From contig CAWFDX010000009.1 in assembly GCA_963814645.1 (NCBI GenBank), positions 1,091,303 to 1,155,302 on the forward strand: DNA of 64,000 bases. The letters are read 5' to 3'. The notes beneath the pieces are model-generated. The model ran no database searches, was not told the DNA's origin, and saw only the letters and a program-made list of their open reading frames with translations. The stretch comes from RYN-230 sp963814645 (GTDB lineage: Bacteria; Actinomycetota; Actinomycetes; Streptosporangiales; Streptosporangiaceae). This document shows, piece by piece, positions 32,106 to 41,257 of the stretch (positions are counted from its first letter, which is position 1; each line of letters starts with the position of its first letter). A program made the position numbers and the translations under genes.

Positions 32106-33080
32106 ATGGACGTCAGCCCCGGCCAGGACGGCATCGCCTTCGGATTCACCGGGATCGCCTCGTTCTTGCGCGCGCAGATCTGCCAGGACGTGAACCAGCT
32201 GGATGCCGACATCGCGATCGTCGGCGCCCCGATCGACGAGGGCTCGCCCTTCCTGCCGGGCTCACGATTCGGTCCGCGGTCGATCCGCGAGCACTCGATG
32301 CGGTTCGTCACCGACCCGCCTGGCATCTACGACCCGCAGAGCCGCCTGCGCATCCTGGAACGAGAAATGGCCGGCAACCGGCTCGCCGACTGCGGCGATG
32401 CGACGATCCTGCCGACTAACGTGGCGGGATCCTTCCGCAACATCACCGACCTCGTGGCCGGAGTGCTGCGCAAAGACGCGCTGCCGGTCGTCGTCGGCGG
32501 CGACCACGCGATTACCTTCCCGGCGGTTCGGGCGTTCGCGGACCACGGACCGCTGCACATCGTGCACTTCGACGCGCACCTGGACTACATGCCGTTCATC
32601 CACGGGATGGAATACACCAACCAGCATGCGTTCCGGCACATCCGACGGATGGACAACGTCCGGACGCTGACCCAGGCCGGCATCCGCAGCCTGCGCGGCA
32701 GTCAGGTCATGCTCGAGGACTCCCTGCGCGACGGCAACCGGGTCGTGACCATGAACGACTTCCGGCGCGATCCAGCGGAGAGCCTGATCGCCGGCATCCC
32801 GGCCGGCGCCCGCTGCTACGTGAGCATCGACATCGACGTGCTAGACCTGCCGCTGGTCCCCGGCTGCGTCTCGGCCGAGCCCGACGGCATGACCTATCCT
32901 CAGCTCCGCGACAGCTTGCGCGTGCTGGCCGAGCACACGCAGATCGTCGGGTTCGACCTGGTCGAGGTCAACCCGGTCGTCGACCTTCGCACCGGTGTCA
33001 CCTCCTACCTGGCCGCTCACCTCATCATCGAGTTCCTCGGAATGATCACCGGCCAGCCCGCCTGGCAGGCCGGCCGCTGA
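32106..33080 (+). CDS. Ureohydrolase (arginase/agmatinase family), copy 2
   Basis: The ATG at 32106 behind GCGAGGAGAGCT gives 324 residues. The metal motifs are present: VVVGGDHAITFP, IVHFDAHLDYMPF and VSIDIDVLDLPL. It differs clearly from copy 1 in the substrate loops (YTNQHAFRHIRRMDN against THGTPFRRA), so the two probably act on different guanidino compounds or form a hetero-oligomer. Position directly after the DUF1989 gene, 11 bp apart, places it in the permease operon. Confidence 0.9.
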   Translation: MDVSPGQDGIAFGFTGIASFLRAQICQDVNQLDADIAIVGAPIDEGSPFLPGSRFGPRSIREHSMRFVTDPPGIYDPQSRLRILEREMAGNRLADCGDATILPTNVAGSFRNITDLVAGVLRKDALPVVVGGDHAITFPAVRAFADHGPLHIVHFDAHLDYMPFIHGMEYTNQHAFRHIRRMDNVRTLTQAGIRSLRGSQVMLEDSLRDGNRVVTMNDFRRDPAESLIAGIPAGARCYVSIDIDVLDLPLVPGCVSAEPDGMTYPQLRDSLRVLAEHTQIVGFDLVEVNPVVDLRTGVTSYLAAHLIIEFLGMITGQPAWQAGR

Positions 33081-33089
33081 CCCGGGCAG

Positions 33090-33590
33090 ATCCGGTGTCC
33101 TCGGTCAGCAAGCTGTCCAGCTCGGCCATGACCCGCTCGGGGCGCAGCGGCGACTGCTCCGAGGTGAGCAGGGGCTGGGCGTCCGCAGCGTACCCGGCCC
33201 GGGCCTGCGCGATCGTGGCCGCCAGCCCGGCGGCCTGGCCGGCCCGCCGGGATAGGTCGAGGTGGCCCAGCTCGTCCCGCAGGTCTTCGAGGGCCAGCCG
33301 GGCGTGGCCGACCAGGCGGATCGCGTCATAGTTGCGGTTCACCTCGGTGCCGTCGATGTCGATCGCCATGTACCTGGGGGCATCCGGCGGACAGAGCCGC
33401 CAAGCGTCCGTGCCGTTCTCGTTCGTCCTGGTGCGGGCGAGCAGGATGACGTCGGCGGACCGGACCAGCTCACGGACGTGATGGCCAGGGCTGGTAGGGC
33501 CCATGAACGAGCCGATGACACCCACTGACAGCGGGTGCCGCTCATCTACCGCTCCCTTGCCCATCGTGGTCGTCGCCACCGGCAGCCTGT
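33090..33590 (-). pseudogene. Internal fragment of a thiamine-diphosphate enzyme (acetolactate synthase-like)
   Basis: The frame reads LPVATTTMGKGAVDERHPLS, GVIGSFMG, then ADVILLARTRTNENGTDAWR, RYMAIDIDGTEVNRNYDAIR and ERVMAELDSLLTEDT. This is the central (FAD/ADP-binding-type) domain of TPP-dependent acetolactate synthase-like proteins up to the start of the C-terminal TPP domain. The N-terminal domain and the whole TPP-binding domain are missing. It lies squeezed between the 3' ends of the ureohydrolase operon and the MFS gene, so both ends were lost by deletion. Confidence 0.65.
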
Positions 33591-34901
33591 TCGTGTGGCA
33601 GACGGTGGGGGGCGTAGCCGACCCAGCCCGGCCAGGCAGGTGACGAACGCGGCGGCGCCGAACGCGGCCGCGAGCAGGTAGCCGGCGCGGGCCCCGGACA
33701 GGTCGATCAGCCGACCCGCCGCTGGGGCGCCGATGGCCAGCCCGACCCCGATGGCCGAGGACAGCCAGGTCATGCGTTCGGTGCGGTGTTCGGGCGGGGC
33801 CAGGTGGTCGATCAGGCTGTAGCCGGTGATCAGGGTGGGGGCGATGGCGACCCCGGCCACGAAGATGACCGGGACCATGGAGGCGAATCCGGGCTGCCAC
33901 CAGAACATGGCCACTCCGCTGGTCATCAGGCCGAGGGTGATCACCAGCCGGCGTGGCAGCGGCGAACGCCAGTGCCGCGACCCGTACCACAGCCCGCCTG
34001 CCGCGCTGCCCAGCGCGTACACGCCGAGAACAAGCCCGGCCAGTTGCATGTGACCATGCTCACCCGCGAACGCGACCGTGCTCAGCTCGATGGCCGCGAA
34101 CATGGCACCCAGCAAGGCGTACACCGGCACCAGGGTGGCCAGTTCAGCCGCGCGCGGGCGGCGCGCGACCCGTGCCGTCGCGGGCAGGCGGCCGGCCGTG
34201 GTGGTCACACCCCCGGCCCGGGGCCGCGGTGCTGGCTCGGTGCGCCGCTGGGCGGTGAACAACACGGTGCCCACCAGGCACAACGCCACGGCGGCGGCCA
34301 AACCTGCCGCGGGATAGACGTCCGTGGCGAGCACAGCAACGATGACCGGGCCGACCATGAAGATGATCTCGTCTGCAACCGACTCCAGCGAGAACGCGGT
34401 GTGCAGTCGCGTCGTGCCCGCGAGCAGTACGCTCCACCGGGCCCGGACCATCGGGCCTATGGAGGGCATGGCCGCCCCGGCGAGCAGGCTGGAGACCACC
34501 ACCACCGCCAGCGGCGCCCGCGCCTCGGCCAGCACCATCAGCGCCGCCGTCGCCGCGGTGAACACCAACACCTGCGGCCGCAGCACCCGCCGCTGACCGT
34601 AGCGGTCGGCAAGCTTCGCGAACTGCGGCGCTGCCACCGCGTACCCCACCGACCCGGCCGCGGCCACCACCCCGGCCAGCCCATACCGGCGGGTGAGCGC
34701 GGCGATCAGCAGCACCGTACCCAGGCCGAACATCGACATCGGCATCCGGGCGAGGAAGCCAGCGCTGGAAAAGGCCAGTGCACCCGGCAGGCGCAGCACC
34801 TCCACATACGGCTTGACCGGCCCGCCCGCCCCCGATGCCCGCTCCCGCCCGTGCCCACCGGCGCCCCCCGTGCCGGACGGGCGCGTGCCAGCCTGCGTCA
34901 T
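33546..34901 (-). CDS. MFS transporter
   Basis: The product has 451 residues with twelve hydrophobic helices in two halves separated by a charged loop (RRTEPAPRPRAGGVTTTAG). The loop between helices 2 and 3, LADRYGQRRVLRPQ, is the MFS motif A equivalent. It is probably an exporter of a small molecule; the ligand cannot be inferred. The last 15 residues (Arg-rich) extend into the TPP-enzyme fragment and may not be the original C-terminus. It stands alone on its strand. Confidence 0.85.
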   Translation of the reverse strand: MTQAGTRPSGTGGAGGHGRERASGAGGPVKPYVEVLRLPGALAFSSAGFLARMPMSMFGLGTVLLIAALTRRYGLAGVVAAAGSVGYAVAAPQFAKLADRYGQRRVLRPQVLVFTAATAALMVLAEARAPLAVVVVSSLLAGAAMPSIGPMVRARWSVLLAGTTRLHTAFSLESVADEIIFMVGPVIVAVLATDVYPAAGLAAAVALCLVGTVLFTAQRRTEPAPRPRAGGVTTTAGRLPATARVARRPRAAELATLVPVYALLGAMFAAIELSTVAFAGEHGHMQLAGLVLGVYALGSAAGGLWYGSRHWRSPLPRRLVITLGLMTSGVAMFWWQPGFASMVPVIFVAGVAIAPTLITGYSLIDHLAPPEHRTERMTWLSSAIGVGLAIGAPAAGRLIDLSGARAGYLLAAAFGAAAFVTCLAGLGRLRPPPSATRTGCRWRRPRWARER

Positions 34902-35047
34902 CTCCTACCTGCCTTCCCTCCGACGGTACCGGCCGAGCGCAAGCTCCTGGCAAGCTAAATTCCGCCATGCCCACGCCGCGTCAGGCAGGCTGGCCGTTCC
35001 TGGGTGCGCGGTGGCCGGGCTGACCTGCGCCCAGCGGGCGGGCCGGG

Positions 35048-35863
35048 TCAGCTCACGAAGTCATGGCAGGCTGCGAGCCTGGGCACGCGATCGAGGTCGA
35101 TTCCGAAATGGTCCCGGTAGGCGGCGAGCACGGCCTGGTCGCCGGGCAAATTTTCCTCGAAGCGCTGCCCGGCCACGGTGCGGATCAGCCTGCGGCCGCT
35201 GATCGAGACGCGGCCGTCTCCGGTGAGCCGCGAGCAGATGATGGACCTAGTGAAATGTGACCGGGGCGAGGTTTGCTGCCACCAGCAGGTAGGCACGAAA
35301 TCCGCAAGGGCCCGCTCCCGCAACTCGACCCGGTACTGCGGCTGGCCATCCTTGACCACATCGATGTCGTCCTCGGGTGTGACGGTGAGCAGGAACCGCC
35401 CACCCGGATCGGCCTGCCCGGCCCGGGCGTCAGCCAGCAGCGGGTAGGTGCTATGGCTCCCGAACCCCACGTCGGCCAGCCACGGGCCGCTCCCATCCGC
35501 CAGCCGCACCACCAGCGCCAGGTGGTCAAACGGCGGGCCGAGCCCGCCATCGTCGCCGTAGACCCGCGCAGAGACACGCCGCACCCGGGCGCCCAGGCAC
35601 TCAAGCAGGCACGCGAAGGCCCCGTTGAGTTCGTAGCAGAAGCCGCCGCGCCGCCGGCTGACGATCTTGTCGATCAGATCCGCCTCATCTAGCGAAATCG
35701 GCTCGCACAGGTGAATGCTCAGGTTCTCAAACGGCACCGCCACCAGGTGCGCCCGGTGCAGGTCGCGCAGCGCCCCAGCATCCAGGGCCGGCGGCCGGGG
35801 CACGCCGATTCGGGCCAGATAGGCGGCAGTCACGTCGTCGGTAAGCACCCCGCCAGTTTGCAA
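35048..35863 (-). CDS. nat: Arylamine N-acetyltransferase
   Basis: The product has 271 residues. The catalytic triad of NAT enzymes is visible: cysteine in SRRRGGFCYELNGAF, histidine in PPFDHLALVV and aspartate in WLADVGFGSHSTYP. These enzymes transfer acetyl from acetyl-CoA to arylamines and hydrazines; in actinomycetes some close amide bonds in polyketides. No biosynthetic cluster is nearby, so a detoxifying or housekeeping role is more likely. The GTG at 35848 (VLTDDVTAAY) is an alternative start to 35863. Confidence 0.92.
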   Translation of the reverse strand: MQTGGVLTDDVTAAYLARIGVPRPPALDAGALRDLHRAHLVAVPFENLSIHLCEPISLDEADLIDKIVSRRRGGFCYELNGAFACLLECLGARVRRVSARVYGDDGGLGPPFDHLALVVRLADGSGPWLADVGFGSHSTYPLLADARAGQADPGGRFLLTVTPEDDIDVVKDGQPQYRVELRERALADFVPTCWWQQTSPRSHFTRSIICSRLTGDGRVSISGRRLIRTVAGQRFEENLPGDQAVLAAYRDHFGIDLDRVPRLAACHDFVS

Positions 35864-36305
35864 GCTAAACCACGCGTGCAGTCAAGGGGCCGCCCGCCCC
35901 GGCCGCAACCTCGTCCCCAACCAGAGCACTCCGTCCCAGAATGCCGCAGCCACGGCCACCGCAAGCAACGTTGACTGACTGATGGTCAGTCTTCGTGATG
36001 GCGACGGCGGCTTCCCACGGCCACTGGCGGGCCGATGGCACCATCATCGCCGACAACCGGGCTGTGTCGGCTTCGCCACCGTCACCTGTCCTGACGGCAG
36101 AGAACCGTCGTTTGGCCTACGTGCCTCCAATTTTACGTTCCCGCTGCTCACCGAGTCTTTCCCGAGCCTCCTCCCCGCCCTGACGCTCTATGGCTTCCTG
36201 ATCTTGTACGCCGCTCTTGCCACCATGATCCACAGCCGCACAGACCGTTGCATTACTGAATGATCATGGTCCGTTCTGCGGCGGGTGATCTTGAGGGGGG
36301 TGAGC
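35864..36305. other. Intergenic region with a TetR-type palindrome; no convincing gene
   Basis: This 440-bp gap lies between the NAT gene and the relaxase. It holds the perfect inverted repeat GACTGAC-TGATG-GTCAGTC at 35973-35991, the symmetry of TetR-family operators, but no TetR gene is next to it. Short frames here have no protein-like features. The last bases contain the relaxase ribosome site GAGGGGGGTGAGC. Confidence 0.5.
35973..35991. promoter_or_regulatory. Orphan TetR-like operator palindrome
   Basis: The arms GACTGAC and GTCAGTC are perfect 7-bp complements around a 5-bp spacer. TetR proteins commonly bind such repeats and sit beside them. None is present here, so either the regulator is elsewhere or it was lost when the island formed. 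Confidence 0.45.
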
Positions 36306-39300
36306 ATGGTGGCCGTGGTCGTCACCGTCGCCAAGGGCTATGACCTCGGCTACGTGTGGAAGAACCAGGGCCAGGCCGGGGCGGAGCGGACCACGGGTGG
36401 TTACTACATCAATGCCGCGCAGTCTGGGGAACCCCCGGGCCGCTGGTGGGGGCCGGGAGCCAGGACGCTGGGCTTCACCGCGGGCCAGCCCGTCGAGCGG
36501 GCACCGTATGACGCGGTCTACCAGCAGCGCGACCCGCGCACCGGGGAAAGGCTCGGCCGGCCGCGGGGGAATTACGCGAAGTTCGCCGACCACCTGGCGC
36601 GACTCCGAGCCGCCGAGCCGCAGGCGACCGCGGAGCGGCTGATCGAGCTGGAGCGGGAGGCGGCCAAGGCGACCCGCCAGCCCGCCGCCTATACCGACGT
36701 GACGGTCTCGTTCTCCAAGTCGGTCTCGGTCCTGCATGCCTCGATCAGGGAAAACGCCCGCCGTGCCCGGCTGGCCGGCGACGAGCGGGGCGCCGCGTAC
36801 TGGACAGGCCGGGAGGAGGGATTCCAGGCGGTGCTGCACCGGGCTAACCGGGCGGCGCTGGAGTACGCCCAGGTCTGGGCCGGGGTGACGAGGACCGGCT
36901 ACCACGGGGTGCGGGTGGAGGGGCAGGAGCCGGGGCGGTTCGAGGCCGCCGGGCTGATCGTGACCTCGTGGCTGCAGGGCACCAGCCGCGACGGCGACCC
37001 CCAGGACCATATCCACAACCAGATCGCCCGGATCACCGAGACCTACCGCGACGGGAAGTGGCGGGCACTGGACACGGCGAGCTTGCGGGGGGTCATCGGC
37101 GCCCTGCAGGCGGTGGCCGCCACCGCGGTGGAGTGCGAGCTGACACGCGAGTTCGGCGTGGAATGGGTGCCGCGGGCCGACTGGCGCGGCAACGAGATAA
37201 AGGGGATCACGCAGGCGCAGATGGACGCCTACTCCACGCGCACCGCGCAGGTGCGCGAGAAGGAACGCGAACTCGCGCAAGCGTGGGAACGGCGGCACGG
37301 GCGGGCGCCGAACTCGCGGGAGCTGCTCTACATCGCCAAGGACGCGACGCTGCAATCACGCGACGGCAAGGACGCGGGCGAGATCGACTGGGACGCGCTC
37401 GCGCAGCGGTGGGACGCCACCCTCGGCGGCGAGCTGGCCGGCATCGCCCCCGACGTATCGAACGCCCGCGGCCCGGCGGCGGCCCCGCCGACGGGCGGGG
37501 GCGGCCACGAGCCAGGCCATCCCGGGCCGGACGGGCCGCCGTCACGCGATGCGCAGGCCCGGGCGCTGGCGAAGGCGCTGGCGCTGGTGTCGGACAAGCA
37601 GCCCACTTGGACCCGCCATGACCTGCTCAAGCAGCTCGCGCTGGTGTTGCCGCCCCAGACGCGGAGCATGAGCGCACACGCCGCGCAGCAGCTGCTCTTG
37701 GGGCTGGCTGATGAGGCGCTGTCGGGCCGGGCCGGGGAGGTGGTGTCCCTGGAAGCGCCGGAATGGCCGCTGCTGCCCGCGTCGTTGCGCCGCGGGCTGG
37801 ACGGGCGCAGCGTCTACACGCGGCCGGGCACCGCCCGGTACGCCACCGCCGCGCAGCTCTCAGCCGAGGAACGGCTAGTCGCCCAGGCCCAAGCCCACCG
37901 GGCCCCGCACCTGCCGGTCGGGCTGGTAGCCCGGCGGCTGGGCGCGGACGCGGCGCGGCTGGAGGCGCAGCTGCGCGTGCGCGCGCAGGATGCGTGCACG
38001 CAAGTCACGCCAGGTGGCCTGCGGCTGGACCAGGCCGCGGCGGCCTGGCACGTTCTCACCTCGCCGCGTACCGCTGAGGTGATCACCGGCCCGGCCGGCA
38101 CCGGCAAGACCCAGGTACTGGCCGCCATCGCCCGCGCCTGGACTGGGCCCGGTGAGCCCGGCCGGGTGTTCGGCACCGCCACCTCCCAGAACGCCACCAA
38201 CGAGCTGCGCAAAGCCGGGGTCCACGTCGCCGCGAACACCACCCGGCTGCTGACCCGCATGCGACGCGGCCTCCTACCGGCCGGGTCGCTGATCGTGATC
38301 GATGAGGGCTCGATGGTGTCGATGGCCCACCTCGGCGCGCTGATCGGCCACGCAGCAGAAAACAGCTGCAAGGTGGTGCTCGCCGGGGACCAGGAACAGC
38401 TCGCCGCGGTGGAGGGCGGCGGCGGGATGATACTGCTGGCCGGCCGGCTCGGCTACGTCCAGCTCGCCGAGCCGGTCCGGTTTGCCGCCGCGTGGGAACG
38501 CGACGCGTCGCTGCGGCTGCGCCGCGGGGACGGCACCGCGCTGGATGACTACGACCAGCACGGCCGCATCCAAGGTGCCCCACCGGAGCAGGCGATGGAC
38601 CAGGCCGCCAGAGCTTACGTGGCCAGCTACATCGCCGGGCGGAACGTGATCCTGGCCGCCGCCGACTGGACCCGCTGCCGCGAACTGTCGGCCCGCATCC
38701 GCGACGACCTGATCCACCTTGGCCTGGTCGACGCCGGCCAGGCCGTCCGCATTGCCGAGGGCGCCCAGGCCAGCGCCGGGGACCTGATCATCTGCCGGCA
38801 TAACGACCACCGCATCGAGGCCGGTGAGCCCGGCCGCGCGCTGGCCAACGGGGACATCCTGCGGATCGAGGCCATTACCACCCGGGGGATCGAGGTGCGC
38901 CGTCTGCTGGACCCGGATCCGGCCACCGGGCAGCGGCGTTTCACCGCCCGGGCGTTCACCTACACGAGCTACCGCACCGCTGACCTGGCCTATGCGGTCA
39001 CCGGGCACTCCGCCCAGGGCGGCACCGTGCACACCGGGATCGCGCTGGTGTCCGGCAGCGAAGACCGCCAGTGGGTCTACCCGGCGCTGACCCGCGGCAC
39101 CGACACCAACCTGGCCTTCGTCTTCACCACACCGGCCCGGATGGCCGACCCGCAGCCCGGCACCCGGCCAGCCCCGGAGCTTGAGCGTTATGAACGAATA
39201 GGGCGGGAACGGGACGGGGCCCGGCCGGCCCAGCCCGCGGCCGCCGCACCGGCCGTGCCGGATCCGCGCGAACCGATCGCGGTGCTGGCCGACGTGCTGG

Positions 39301-40703
39301 AACGCGACGGGTCTGAGCTGTCAGCCTCCCAGACCGTACGGCGCAACCTGGCCAACGCCGATCATCTCGCCGTCCTGCACGCGATCTGGACCGAGCAAAC
39401 CCGCGACGCCCGCACCAGCCGCTACCGCGACCTGGTCATGGCCGCGCTCCCACCAGAGCACCAGGGGGAACTGTCCCACCAGGCCCGGTGGCTGTTCCGC
39501 ACGCTGCGGGCCGCCGAACTGGCCGACCTGGACCCAGCCGAGGTGGCCCGTTCCGCCGTCGCCTCCCGCAACCTAGCCGGCGCCCAGGACATCGCCAGCG
39601 TGATCGACGCCCGGATCCGCCAGCGCGTCTACCCGCTGCTCCCCCAGCCACAAGGCCCCTGGGCCGGGCGCGTCCCCGAACTGGGCGACCCGGACCGCCG
39701 GGCGTACGTGACCGGGATCGCCGCGATGATGGACGGCCGCAAGCAGCGACTCGGCCAGCACGCCGCCGAGCACGGTCCCGGCTGGGCGGTCAAGGCTCTC
39801 GGCCCGGTCCCCGGCAACAGCGCTGGCCGGCATGACTGGGAGCGCAAGGCAGCCTCGATCGGCGCCTACCGGGAGATGTACGGCTACGACCACCCGGACG
39901 ACCCGATCGGCCCCGAACCTGCTCGCGACTCCCCCGACCAGCGCGCCGCCTGGCACGAAGCCTTCCTCGCCCTGGGCCCGGCCGACGGGCCAGACGTCCG
40001 CGGCATGCCTGAGGGCCGGCTGTGGCTCATCCGCGACACCTACACCGCCGAGACCTGCTGGGCACCGCGGCACGTTGGCAGGGAACTACGCCTTGTCCGG
40101 CTCGGCGCCGCCGGTGCCGAGCTCGACGCGATCCGGGCGGACGCCGAAGCCGACGCGGCCTGCAAGGCCGGCGAACATGAGCGGGCAGCGCGGCAGGAGG
40201 CCTGGGCCGCCGGCTACCGGGCGATGGGCGAGCGCTACCAGGCCCAGGAGCAGATATTCGCCGCGGCTATGGCTGACCGGGCTGAATGGGAGCACGCCAC
40301 CGAACAAACCCGGCACCTCGCCGTCGCCGCCGACGCCGAACTCCGCCGCCGCCACCCCGATCAGCAGATCGAGCCGCTGCGCTCTGCCGAGCCCCTCCCC
40401 GTCGAGGCATCCCAGCGGGAGCAGCTGACGCTTGCCCCCGATGAGAAGATCGGCCAGATGGCCGCCTGGGTCAGTGACCTAGCCGCCCAGCGGCAGGCGT
40501 TCCGCGACAAGCTCGGAGAACGTCAGGCACTCAGGGTGCCCAGCGAGGACCCCGACGCCAGAGACCTCGGCCCGGCGTTCCCGGCCTGGAACCCGGCCGG
40601 GAAGGACGCGATCCTGCAGCCGCCCAAGCCCCAGATTCCGCCCGCCGCGAAGATTCTCGAAGTGGCCGGGGAACGGGAAGCTGGCTGGGAGGCTGCTGAC
40701 TGA
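36306..40703 (+). CDS. MobF (TrwC/TraA-like) conjugative relaxase-helicase
   Basis: The ATG at 36306 behind GAGGGGGGTGAGC gives 1465 residues. The TrwC relaxase domain shows candidate tyrosines near the N-terminus (KGYDLGYVW, TGGYYINAAQ), the SFSKSVSVLHA motif and the metal histidines in DPQDHIHNQ (H235, H237). A RecD-like helicase domain follows with Walker A GPAGTGKT (595-602), LIVIDEGSMVSM as motif II and VTGHSAQGGTVHTG near the end. A 600-residue helical, charged tail remains. The enzyme nicks and unwinds oriT for transfer. No coupling ATPase is adjacent; the nearest is the VirD4-like gene at 18-20 kb. oriT was not identified. Confidence 0.92.
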   Translation: MVAVVVTVAKGYDLGYVWKNQGQAGAERTTGGYYINAAQSGEPPGRWWGPGARTLGFTAGQPVERAPYDAVYQQRDPRTGERLGRPRGNYAKFADHLARLRAAEPQATAERLIELEREAAKATRQPAAYTDVTVSFSKSVSVLHASIRENARRARLAGDERGAAYWTGREEGFQAVLHRANRAALEYAQVWAGVTRTGYHGVRVEGQEPGRFEAAGLIVTSWLQGTSRDGDPQDHIHNQIARITETYRDGKWRALDTASLRGVIGALQAVAATAVECELTREFGVEWVPRADWRGNEIKGITQAQMDAYSTRTAQVREKERELAQAWERRHGRAPNSRELLYIAKDATLQSRDGKDAGEIDWDALAQRWDATLGGELAGIAPDVSNARGPAAAPPTGGGGHEPGHPGPDGPPSRDAQARALAKALALVSDKQPTWTRHDLLKQLALVLPPQTRSMSAHAAQQLLLGLADEALSGRAGEVVSLEAPEWPLLPASLRRGLDGRSVYTRPGTARYATAAQLSAEERLVAQAQAHRAPHLPVGLVARRLGADAARLEAQLRVRAQDACTQVTPGGLRLDQAAAAWHVLTSPRTAEVITGPAGTGKTQVLAAIARAWTGPGEPGRVFGTATSQNATNELRKAGVHVAANTTRLLTRMRRGLLPAGSLIVIDEGSMVSMAHLGALIGHAAENSCKVVLAGDQEQLAAVEGGGGMILLAGRLGYVQLAEPVRFAAAWERDASLRLRRGDGTALDDYDQHGRIQGAPPEQAMDQAARAYVASYIAGRNVILAAADWTRCRELSARIRDDLIHLGLVDAGQAVRIAEGAQASAGDLIICRHNDHRIEAGEPGRALANGDILRIEAITTRGIEVRRLLDPDPATGQRRFTARAFTYTSYRTADLAYAVTGHSAQGGTVHTGIALVSGSEDRQWVYPALTRGTDTNLAFVFTTPARMADPQPGTRPAPELERYERIGRERDGARPAQPAAAAPAVPDPREPIAVLADVLERDGSELSASQTVRRNLANADHLAVLHAIWTEQTRDARTSRYRDLVMAALPPEHQGELSHQARWLFRTLRAAELADLDPAEVARSAVASRNLAGAQDIASVIDARIRQRVYPLLPQPQGPWAGRVPELGDPDRRAYVTGIAAMMDGRKQRLGQHAAEHGPGWAVKALGPVPGNSAGRHDWERKAASIGAYREMYGYDHPDDPIGPEPARDSPDQRAAWHEAFLALGPADGPDVRGMPEGRLWLIRDTYTAETCWAPRHVGRELRLVRLGAAGAELDAIRADAEADAACKAGEHERAARQEAWAAGYRAMGERYQAQEQIFAAAMADRAEWEHATEQTRHLAVAADAELRRRHPDQQIEPLRSAEPLPVEASQREQLTLAPDEKIGQMAAWVSDLAAQRQAFRDKLGERQALRVPSEDPDARDLGPAFPAWNPAGKDAILQPPKPQIPPAAKILEVAGEREAGWEAAD

Positions 40704-40750
40704 CTGCCGGTGCCGTGGCGCATCATGGCAGCGGGAGGAGGTGACCAGCG

Positions 40751-41200
40751 ATGCCCTCGATCGACATCCCTGATCCGCTGCCGCCGGCCATCGTCCCCGA
40801 CCGTGCGGTCATCGAGTTCTTCGTTGACAAGGACCTGGTCGAGTTCGGTGAGGGCAGCCTGGTCGCCCGCACCTGGAACTGGATCCTGCACGGCGGCAGG
40901 CAGGCACCGATCAGCCACACCGACTGGTCGCGGTTCGACGGCGGCGGGCCACCCTCGGCCGCTACCCTCGTCGCGGAAAGCACCGCCAGCGAGCCGCCCT
41001 TGTGCCGGCCCACCCCATGGCAGGAACTCAACCGGGCCCGGTTCATCTGCTGGCTATGCACCGCCGAACCCGGAGACGAGCCACCGCTACGCTTCCGCCC
41101 CTGGAACACCGCATCCGCCCCAGCCATCACCGAGGAAGGCTCAGTCACCGTCACCATTCGTGAGATCCCGGCAACTGACTGCCCGTTCGGCACCGCCTAG
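40751..41200 (+). CDS. Hypothetical protein downstream of the relaxase
   Basis: The product has 149 residues with a strong GGGAGGAGGTGACCAGCG site. It has an N-terminal hydrophobic/acidic segment (DRAVIEFFVDKDLVEFGEGS), a tryptophan-rich middle and no recognised family. It is 47 bp after the relaxase and on the same strand, so it is probably an accessory of the mobilisation module. It converges with the hsdR gene. Confidence 0.65.
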   Translation: MPSIDIPDPLPPAIVPDRAVIEFFVDKDLVEFGEGSLVARTWNWILHGGRQAPISHTDWSRFDGGGPPSAATLVAESTASEPPLCRPTPWQELNRARFICWLCTAEPGDEPPLRFRPWNTASAPAITEEGSVTVTIREIPATDCPFGTA

Positions 41201-41257
41201 CTCGAGCGGCGGGACTTGAGACCGTCGCGGACCCCGCCTTGATCATCAGGTGGTGCC

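Noticed and set aside
36264..37355. Minus-strand frame opposite the relaxase N-terminus
   Set aside because: It is low-complexity Pro/Arg/Gly sequence opposite a gene with clear relaxase motifs.
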